Shown one piece after another: positions 1 to 5,092 of a DNA stretch of 5,092 bases (position 1 is its first letter; each line of letters begins with the position of its first letter). The stretch covers positions 1 through 5,092 of the forward strand of contig JAOZRH010000144.1 of assembly GCA_029931905.1 (NCBI GenBank), in the 5' to 3' direction. Origin of the DNA: Fidelibacterota bacterium (GTDB taxonomy: Bacteria > Fidelibacterota > Fidelibacteria > Fidelibacterales > Fidelibacteraceae). Both the position numbers and the translations under genes were made by a program. Below the pieces are notes generated by a model. It was not told the origin of the DNA, did not search any database, and was given only the letters and a program-made list of their open reading frames with translations.

Positions 1-674
1 GGATTTTCATCTGTTTCATTATATAATGGTACTTTTACATCTGACGGATAAACAACTATTCTTGTCTCTCCATCTTCTTCAACTACAATTATATTTTCAG
101 AATTTACAAATTCAACAATTTCATTTTGTGGTACCGCTTTAATTTGTAATTCCACTGTTTCTAAACCAGTATTATCTAAAATTATTCCAGTAATCATAAC
201 TAATACACCCATTCCAGCTATCATTGCTAATCTATAAAAAGTACTACGAATACCAGTAAAAAATGCTTGATTGTGATCGTCTAATGCTAACATATAGAAT
301 CCATCTGCTGCAATGTCATGTGTTGCAGATGTAAATGCCATAAGAAATAAGAAAAACATTGTAAGTTGAAACCACATCGGTAAATGTAAAACCATTGAAA
401 CTCCTATAAAAGCAATTCCAAGTAATATTTGCATCCAAACAATCCAATTTCTTTTCGTTGAATTATTATCAATAAATGGACTCCATAAGGGTTTGAGAAC
501 CCAAGGTAAATATAATATACTTGACCAGAATGCAAGTTTTGCATTCGGAATTCCCATCGTCTTAAACAAATCACTTGCAACAAACATTACAATGATATAA
601 GGAAGACCTTCAGCAAAATATAATGAAGGTATCCAAGCCCAAGGTGATTGGTTAGTTTTTTTCTCATTGTTCAT
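1..674 (-). CDS. AmpG-like MFS permease (PAT family), 3' end outside window
   Basis: This is the first 224 codons of a major facilitator transporter resembling AmpG, the inner-membrane importer of anhydro-muropeptides in cell-wall recycling. I see helices near residues 12-33, 47-65, 77-97, 101-120 and 143-166. Family-like motifs are FAEGLPY (20-26), PWVLKPLWSPFID (57-69) and SATHDIAADGFYM (116-128), which sit where AmpG has its conserved loop residues. From residue 167 to the window edge the protein is hydrophilic and looks beta-rich, with no sixth helix yet. With the N-terminus inside, this insert would face the periplasm. The ATG at 674 is chosen because an AGGAGGAG site lies 6 bases upstream. 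The gene follows the SpoIID-like gene by 34 bases and is probably in the same operon. The AmpG-like class is fairly sure. The substrate is inferred from family and neighbour, and another solute is possible. Confidence 0.88.
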   Translation of the reverse strand, partial: MNNEKKTNQSPWAWIPSLYFAEGLPYIIVMFVASDLFKTMGIPNAKLAFWSSILYLPWVLKPLWSPFIDNNSTKRNWIVWMQILLGIAFIGVSMVLHLPMWFQLTMFFLFLMAFTSATHDIAADGFYMLALDDHNQAFFTGIRSTFYRLAMIAGMGVLVMITGIILDNTGLETVELQIKAVPQNEIVEFVNSENIIVVEEDGETRIVVYPSDVKVPLYNETDEN

Positions 675-680
675 AAAATT

Positions 681-688
681 CTCCTCCT
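681..688 (-). promoter_or_regulatory. Strong Shine-Dalgarno site of the permease gene
   Basis: Read on the minus strand this is AGGAGGAG, ending 6 bases before the ATG at 674. It is a near-perfect anti-16S match at good spacing and fixes the start codon. It is much stronger than the sites of the three upstream genes, so the permease may be translated efficiently although it is last in the visible operon. Confidence 0.85.
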
Positions 689-708
689 GTTAATGTTATT
701 TCTATAAT

Positions 709-2034
709 CTACTCATAAATTTTTTCATAAACTGAATTAGGGTAATAATGTATTAAAATTTCCTCTGTTTTATATCCTTTGAGTGACATTCCCAATGCAC
801 CAATCTGACACAATCCTGCTCCGTGTCCCCATCCTGCTCCGTGAAAAATAAATTTATCTATATTACCATAACTATCCTTCTTTTCGTCAATTACTATCGC
901 AGAGCTAAACATAAATTTTGGATGCAAAATTAACCGAACATTATAATCTTTATAAATTATTTCTTTATTAATTTTATTATTTTCATCAATATATTCAATT
1001 TCTAATTCTAATAATCTACCCGAACCAGCTCTCTTTTTTGGTGTAATTTTTAAAACATTTTTAACATTTAAATTCAATTTTTCATTTATATTTTTGCATA
1101 ATTCTTTTTGAGATATTTCCTCTTTCCAACGGAAATATTTTCCCTCTTCATCAACATTACCTAAATATTGTTTTAACTCTTTTTCATCAATTGTATATGG
1201 ACTACAAAATGCTTTTGGAGATGACATTATCCATTTTTTTGCATTTTCTTCAATCGTTAAATCTGGATTTTCAGCAATATCTTTAGGCATATCGGGAATA
1301 TTTTGCATATATGGCAGTGGTGTATTTTCCCATAAATTTTCAAATGTTTCCATCATTCCACCACATGATTTTGAATATCTCGCATCACAAATTTTACCAT
1401 CATACATTATTACCTTTCCACGAGTATTTTCTGTCCCTTTTTTTGAATGTTCTGTCAAATTATTCATTCCTTGATAGCGTTGACAACAATCGTCATTACA
1501 AACATCAAATCCAAGTTGAACATGTTTTTTTTCAACATTTGCAAGCATCCACGAACGAGCAACAACAGTTTGTGCTTCAATAAGTGCTGTAGGACACTTC
1601 GCCCCCATTTCAGAAGTCGCTACACACATTAAATAATCTTCCATCGGCAATTCATTTACCAATAAAATATTCCCATCAAAAATAGATATTTCAACATTTT
1701 TTGGTAATTTTACTTCAATTTCTTTTTTCCAATGAAAAACTCTTCCCGCAATAACTGGATTTACAACAAGATATGCATCATTTGAAAGGTTTTGAAACTT
1801 AATTAATTCACAATTGTCTATTTTTTTACTTCCAATTTTACAATTTAATTTGCCATTTTCAATTTCGACTTGAACAAAATTATCTTCAAATTGAATCAAT
1901 TTTTCATCAATCTCAATTTTATAACTATTTTTTATCGGAATAGTTAACGAAACTTTTTTCTGTTTATCTTCTGGTAGAATAATCCCAACTCTTATATTAG
2001 GTTCTATTTTTGGAATTTCGTTTGGTTTTAACAT
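709..2034 (-). CDS. SpoIID/LytB-domain protein without signal peptide, likely peptidoglycan lytic enzyme
   Basis: This 441-residue protein belongs to the SpoIID/LytB (amidase enhancer) family. The founding member, SpoIID, is a lytic transglycosylase that cleaves glycan strands of peptidoglycan. The core starts near residue 97 (GRVFHW). PMEDYL (130-135) leads to SEMG (141-144), whose Glu142 matches the catalytic glutamate. AQTVVARSW (154-162), CNDDCCQRYQG (179-189), SKSCGG (221-226) and GAGWGHGAGLCQIGALGM (399-416) follow, the last being the family hallmark, then ILIHYYP. Cys179, 183, 184 and 224 could bind metal. The first 95 residues look beta-rich and are not recognised. There is no signal peptide or membrane helix, and an in-frame TAA just upstream excludes a longer form, so the protein should be cytoplasmic. 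It sits 25 bases after holB and 34 before an AmpG-like permease, suggesting muropeptide recycling. The family is certain; the reaction and location are inferred. Confidence 0.93.
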   Translation of the reverse strand: MLKPNEIPKIEPNIRVGIILPEDKQKKVSLTIPIKNSYKIEIDEKLIQFEDNFVQVEIENGKLNCKIGSKKIDNCELIKFQNLSNDAYLVVNPVIAGRVFHWKKEIEVKLPKNVEISIFDGNILLVNELPMEDYLMCVATSEMGAKCPTALIEAQTVVARSWMLANVEKKHVQLGFDVCNDDCCQRYQGMNNLTEHSKKGTENTRGKVIMYDGKICDARYSKSCGGMMETFENLWENTPLPYMQNIPDMPKDIAENPDLTIEENAKKWIMSSPKAFCSPYTIDEKELKQYLGNVDEEGKYFRWKEEISQKELCKNINEKLNLNVKNVLKITPKKRAGSGRLLELEIEYIDENNKINKEIIYKDYNVRLILHPKFMFSSAIVIDEKKDSYGNIDKFIFHGAGWGHGAGLCQIGALGMSLKGYKTEEILIHYYPNSVYEKIYE

Positions 2035-2044
2035 ATTTTTTATA

Positions 2045-2048
2045 CCTT
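2045..2048 (-). promoter_or_regulatory. Shine-Dalgarno site of the SpoIID-like gene
   Basis: The minus strand reads AAGG here, within TAAGGT, 10 bases before the ATG at 2034. It is a short but plausible ribosome binding site, lying in the 25-base gap after the holB stop codon. The same gap begins with a run of A on the minus strand (positions 2061-2053). Confidence 0.55.
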
Positions 2049-2059
2049 ACTATTTTTTT

Positions 2060-3220
2060 TTATTTTGAATTTATCAATTGTTCTCTAATATTAAAAAACA
2101 ATTTTCCCAATAATGAAGGAATGTACACATTTTTACTTGAATATTCAATTGTTTCTTCAATTAAATCAATTATTTTTGAATATGGAAATTTTTTATAGTA
2201 ACTAGCAAATTTTTGAATTTTCTTGACCAAATGAACATTAATAAGCAAATCTTCCGAACCATTTACAGCGATAATTTGTGCATCTCTCAACCAAAATAAA
2301 ATTAACTGTAATTTATTGATATATTCATTATAATCAGTTTTAGCCAAGCTACTGTAATCATTAATCAATTTTGTAACATCTAACATTGTTGTTGGTTTGT
2401 TATCAATCTTTGATCCCATCATCAATCGCCAAAAATTCAATACTTTTGTATCTTCTTTAGAAAAATCCCTATTTAATAATTCATTTACTTTTCGCATATT
2501 TCCATCACACAGTCGAGAAATTCGGTTTTTTGCTGATTCTTCAATATCTTTTGTATCTAAATATTTTCTAATTTCCTCATCTGCTATTGCATTAAATTTC
2601 ACAACTTGACAACGAGATAATATTGTAGCAGGAATTATACTCAATTTTTCAGTAGTTAAAATAAAAACTGTTTTTTCTGGAGGTTCTTCAAGTATTTTAA
2701 GTATAGAATTAAATGCTTCTATTCCCAATTGTTCGGCTAAATTTATTATTATCACTCTCCAACCATATTCTATTTTAGAATACAGTAAATCCTTTTTTAA
2801 TTTTCGTATATTGCTGATTAATATTTGTTTTGCACCTTGCATTTTTAAGCTTGAATAAGAATTTGTCTTTAAATTTGCCAATATTTCTTGATATTCTTCA
2901 AATTCATCACTTGATAATCCAGCCAAAGGATCATCAAATGATGGTTTTTTTCCACGAACTGTTGCAAAAATTAGTTGAACATTTGGATGATTAATATTTT
3001 TCATTTTTTTACATGAATCACAAACTCCACACATTGAATTTTCTTGTCTATTTTCACAATTCAATATTCCTGCAAAATTTAATGCCATACTAATTTTACC
3101 ACTTCCCTGTGGACCTGCAAATAGATAACCAGTTGCAATCATTCCTCTTTCAACAAATGTCGTTAATTTTGAATATATTTTCTCTTGTCCAATCAGTTTA
3201 AATATTTTATTTTGCTTCAT
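2060..3220 (-). CDS. holB: DNA polymerase III delta-prime subunit (clamp loader)
   Basis: This 386-residue AAA+ protein is the delta-prime subunit of the clamp loader, which opens the beta sliding clamp and places it on primed DNA. Residues 11-50 carry LIGQ and YLFAGPQGSGK (32-42). The lysine is followed by Ile rather than Thr or Ser, and the Walker B region (155-166) lacks the usual Asp-Glu pair, as expected of a stator subunit without ATPase activity. Cys55, 64, 67 and 70 form a CxxCxxC-type zinc module. ILEEPPEKT (176-184) and LSRCQ (201-205), the SRC motif that supplies an arginine finger to the neighbouring subunit, are clear. An insert around 88-130 with DDPLAGL is known to me from FCB relatives. 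I prefer the ATG at 3220 because homology begins at once and it lies 18 bases after recN. A TTG at 3232 would add four residues. The C-terminal third (about 250-386) is the weakly conserved collar domain. Confidence 0.92.
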   Translation of the reverse strand: MKQNKIFKLIGQEKIYSKLTTFVERGMIATGYLFAGPQGSGKISMALNFAGILNCENRQENSMCGVCDSCKKMKNINHPNVQLIFATVRGKKPSFDDPLAGLSSDEFEEYQEILANLKTNSYSSLKMQGAKQILISNIRKLKKDLLYSKIEYGWRVIIINLAEQLGIEAFNSILKILEEPPEKTVFILTTEKLSIIPATILSRCQVVKFNAIADEEIRKYLDTKDIEESAKNRISRLCDGNMRKVNELLNRDFSKEDTKVLNFWRLMMGSKIDNKPTTMLDVTKLINDYSSLAKTDYNEYINKLQLILFWLRDAQIIAVNGSEDLLINVHLVKKIQKFASYYKKFPYSKIIDLIEETIEYSSKNVYIPSLLGKLFFNIREQLINSK

Positions 3221-3238
3221 TATTATTCTCAATTATCT

Positions 3239-4942
3239 CTATTTATTTAACAATTCTTTTGCATTTTGTATTGTAATATCTGTAATATTTTTACCACTTA
3301 ATAATGATGCAATTTCCATAACTCGTTGCTGTTGATTTAGTGTTTTTACACTTGTTATTGTTTTGTTATTTTTAACAGATTTACCAACATGAATATGGTT
3401 CTCTCCAAGTGATGCAATTTGTGGTAAATGTGTAATGCAAAGCACCTGATGAAACTTCGATAATTCTTCTATATGTTCACCAACTACTCTACCAATTTTT
3501 CCAGAAACACCAGAATCAATTTCGTCAAATATCAATGTATCAATTGAATCTGCTCCAGCTAATACTGATTTTATTGCTAACATAATTCGAGATATTTCTC
3601 CACCAGATGCAACTTTAATTAATGGCTTGTAACTCTCCCCAACATTGGTTATTATCTGAAATTCAATTTCATCTATTCCATTGTTTTTTGGAATAACATT
3701 TTTATTATTAAATTTTATATATTTATTATTTGAAGCAATTTTATTTGAAAACTCAACTTTAAAATTACTATCCTTCATTCCCAGTTGAATTAATTTATTT
3801 TTTATATTTTTCGAAAAATTATCGGCAGATTTTTTCCGTTGATTATGAAGTTTAATTGCAACTATTTCTAATTTATTTCTCAATAATTCTAATTTTTCTT
3901 TTGACTTTTTAAGACGATTATCAAAGTCAGTTCCTTCATTTATTTCCTCTTTTAATAACTCATAATATTCACAAAGATCCTCATAATTTCTTCCATACTT
4001 TCGCATAATAAAATTAATACTTCCAACCCTATCTTGCAACAAATTATATCTTTCATTATCGTGTAAAATATTATCTCTATATGATGTCATTGTTTGACCA
4101 ATTTCAGTAATGGAAATTATCGCAGATTCCATCTCTCTCAATAAACTTTCATGCTTACTATCTATTGAATTTATCTCTTTTAATTTATTATTTAAATTGT
4201 GAATATCTGACAATACCGAATCGTCATTTTCATAAATATTATTCGCGATATCATTCGATAGTTCTACTAATTTTTGTGAATTTTCCAAAATATTTAATTC
4301 ATCAATCAATTCATCTAATTCATCTTTTTGTGGATCAATTTTTTTTAATTCATTATAATGAAAATTTTTCAACTCCAAAGCCTGTAAAAATGAATGTTTA
4401 TTTTTAAGTAAATTTTCATAATCAACAAATTGTCTATTAAATTCAGAGTATATTTTTGAATAATTATCCTTTATTATATCGTTTGGTAAATAATTGTCCA
4501 AATATTCTAAATGATTTTTTGGATTTAATATCCTTTGATTATCGTGTTGACCGTGAATTTCAACTAAATTATTTCCAATAATTTTCAATGCAGAAACTGG
4601 TAATAGTGCATCATTAAAAAACGCTCTGGATTTGCCACTACTAAAAACTTCCCGTCTAATTATTATATTGTCATATTCGCTCGGCAAATCATATCTATTG
4701 AGAACTTCAACAAATTCCTTACTTGCCCCTGATATATTAAATTCGGCCTCTATAATGGCGATATTTCCGTTATTTCCAATCATTGTTGTATCAGCTCTAT
4801 CACCTAATGTCAAACCAAGAGCATCAATAATTATTGACTTCCCTGCTCCTGTTTCACCAGTAAAAAGTGTTAAACCTCTTTCGAATTTGATTTCTAATTC
4901 TTTTAGAATTACAAAATTATTTATTTTTAAATTTTTTAACAT
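3239..4942 (-). CDS. recN: DNA repair protein RecN
   Basis: RecN is an SMC-like ATPase that acts early at double-strand breaks, holding DNA ends and sister chromatids together for RecA-dependent repair. All ABC-type motifs are visible in 567 residues, a normal length. Walker A is GETGAGKS (29-36). The Q-loop region is EIHGQHDNQ (128-136), with the HGQH typical of RecN. The ABC signature is ASGGEISR (445-452), Walker B is TLIFDEIDSGVSG (469-481) with Asp473 and Glu474, and the H-loop is THLPQIAS (504-511). The stretch from about 160 to 375 is rich in Glu, Lys and Leu and fits the antiparallel coiled coil that separates the ATPase halves. The ATG at 4942 gives the standard MLKNLKINNF start. It has no Shine-Dalgarno site, and a -10-like element lies at the spacing of a leaderless transcript. 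It is the first gene of the operon. RecN is damage-inducible in many bacteria, but I recognise no LexA box here. Confidence 0.97.
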   Translation of the reverse strand: MLKNLKINNFVILKELEIKFERGLTLFTGETGAGKSIIIDALGLTLGDRADTTMIGNNGNIAIIEAEFNISGASKEFVEVLNRYDLPSEYDNIIIRREVFSSGKSRAFFNDALLPVSALKIIGNNLVEIHGQHDNQRILNPKNHLEYLDNYLPNDIIKDNYSKIYSEFNRQFVDYENLLKNKHSFLQALELKNFHYNELKKIDPQKDELDELIDELNILENSQKLVELSNDIANNIYENDDSVLSDIHNLNNKLKEINSIDSKHESLLREMESAIISITEIGQTMTSYRDNILHDNERYNLLQDRVGSINFIMRKYGRNYEDLCEYYELLKEEINEGTDFDNRLKKSKEKLELLRNKLEIVAIKLHNQRKKSADNFSKNIKNKLIQLGMKDSNFKVEFSNKIASNNKYIKFNNKNVIPKNNGIDEIEFQIITNVGESYKPLIKVASGGEISRIMLAIKSVLAGADSIDTLIFDEIDSGVSGKIGRVVGEHIEELSKFHQVLCITHLPQIASLGENHIHVGKSVKNNKTITSVKTLNQQQRVMEIASLLSGKNITDITIQNAKELLNK

Positions 4943-4948
4943 AGTGTA

Positions 4949-4977
4949 ATAATAGTAAATTTTAAAAATAAAACCAA
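4949..4977 (-). promoter_or_regulatory. Candidate recN operon promoter
   Basis: On the minus strand TTGGTT (4977-4972) and TATTAT (4954-4949) are separated by exactly 17 bases. The -10 matches TATAAT at five of six positions, while the -35 keeps only its first three bases. Position +1 would fall on the A of the recN ATG at 4942, giving a leaderless message, which agrees with the missing ribosome binding site. Such matches also arise by chance in AT-rich DNA, so this is a candidate only. Confidence 0.4.
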
Positions 4978-4994
4978 TTAATTAGTTTGGTTTT
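4970..4994. repeat. Inverted repeat overlapping the recN -35 element (operator or weak terminator)
   Basis: Arms AAAACCAA (4970-4977) and TTGGTTTT (4987-4994) are perfect 8-base inverted repeats around a 9-base spacer. One arm covers the proposed -35 of recN, which would suit a repressor site. Alternatively, read on the minus strand, the stem is followed by A and then five T (4968-4964), so it could be a weak intrinsic terminator of a gene upstream of the window. The stem has only two G-C pairs, which makes a terminator marginal. Confidence 0.4.
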
Positions 4995-5025
4995 GAAAAT
5001 ATTTATGTAAATGATAAAATAAAGC

Positions 5026-5052
5026 ATCGAATTTATCGAATTAAACGAATAA
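5026..5052. repeat. Three degenerate 9-base tandem copies
   Basis: The plus strand reads ATCGAATTT, ATCGAATTA and AACGAATAA end to end. The first two copies differ at one base. The third shares the CGAAT core and differs at two or three positions. The repeat lies upstream of the recN promoter candidate. It might be a binding-site cluster or simply local duplication. Confidence 0.45.
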
Positions 5053-5092
5053 GAAATGCAAAAATTAAATTACGAAAAATGACCTTAAAGTA

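Larger units (their letters stand above)
4943..5092. other. Noncoding upstream region of the recN operon
   Basis: These 150 very AT-rich bases hold no convincing gene on either strand. They contain the candidate recN promoter, an inverted repeat and a small tandem repeat, listed separately. One minus-strand frame is open from the window edge to a TAA at 5035-5033 (19 codons, hydrophobic and basic). That is short enough to be chance in such DNA, but it could be the tail of an upstream gene. Confidence 0.6.

Noticed and set aside
1438..1444. A_AAA_AAA slippery heptamer in the SpoIID-like gene, and an A8 run at 1532-1525
   Set aside because: Lys codons in AT-rich genes make these by chance. No downstream structure is apparent, and the -1 frame after the heptamer soon reaches a stop.
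1311..1632. Two overlapping plus-strand open frames (61 and 90 codons) inside the SpoIID-like gene
   Set aside because: They lie antisense to a gene with clear family motifs, have no ribosome binding site and show no recognisable domain.
2053..2061. Run of nine T on the plus strand between holB and the SpoIID-like gene
   Set aside because: It is A-rich on the transcribed strand and has no hairpin, so it is not a terminator. It overlaps only the holB stop, so length changes would not alter a protein.
2155..2198. Possible plus-strand gene at 2010-2198 crossing the holB/SpoIID gap
   Set aside because: It overlaps both real genes antisense, is low in complexity and has no supporting signals.
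4632..4949. Plus-strand open frame of 105 codons opposite the start of recN
   Set aside because: It is the antisense of the conserved RecN N-terminus; its length follows from that conserved coding strand, and no start signal is seen.
5033..5092. Minus-strand open frame running in from the window edge to a TAA
   Set aside because: Nineteen codons without a stop are expected fairly often by chance at this base composition, and the residues match no family I know. Sequence beyond 5092 would decide.

Overview
The window is AT-rich DNA (hand counts of single lines give about 20 to 28% G+C). It carries one apparent operon, entirely on the minus strand and read from right to left. Gene order in the direction of transcription is recN (DNA repair ATPase), holB (delta-prime subunit of the DNA polymerase III clamp loader), a SpoIID/LytB-domain protein, and an AmpG-like major facilitator permease whose 3' part lies beyond position 1. 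With the preferred starts the gaps are 18, 25 and 34 bases, and none contains a convincing terminator, so co-transcription is likely.

The host looks like a member of the Fibrobacteres-Chlorobi-Bacteroidetes (FCB) group in the broad sense. The evidence is the SpoIID variant (no signal peptide, a CNDD..CQRYQG-type motif), the AmpG-like permease with a hydrophilic insert after its fifth membrane helix, and a delta-prime subunit with a DDPLAGL-type insert. I recall all three from FCB lineages, but have not searched for them. The strong Shine-Dalgarno site before the permease argues against typical Bacteroidia or Flavobacteriia, which use such sites little. A more basal lineage (Ignavibacteriota, Marinimicrobia or Cloacimonadota type) fits better. 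I cannot name a species.

Region by region: 1-674 is the 5' part of the permease gene; 709-2034 is the SpoIID-like gene; 2060-3220 is holB (a TTG start at 3232 is possible); 3239-4942 is recN; 4943-5092 is noncoding upstream DNA with a candidate recN promoter, an inverted repeat overlapping its -35 element, and a degenerate 9-base tandem repeat.

The operon has two functional halves. RecN and HolB serve chromosome repair and replication. The SpoIID-like protein and the AmpG-like permease point to peptidoglycan turnover: the permease would import muropeptides, and the SpoIID-like protein, which lacks an export signal, could act on them in the cytoplasm. That pairing is the most interesting biology here. 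Promoter architecture that predicts a leaderless recN message comes second. I see no mobile element, CRISPR array, RNA gene or clearly novel defence system.
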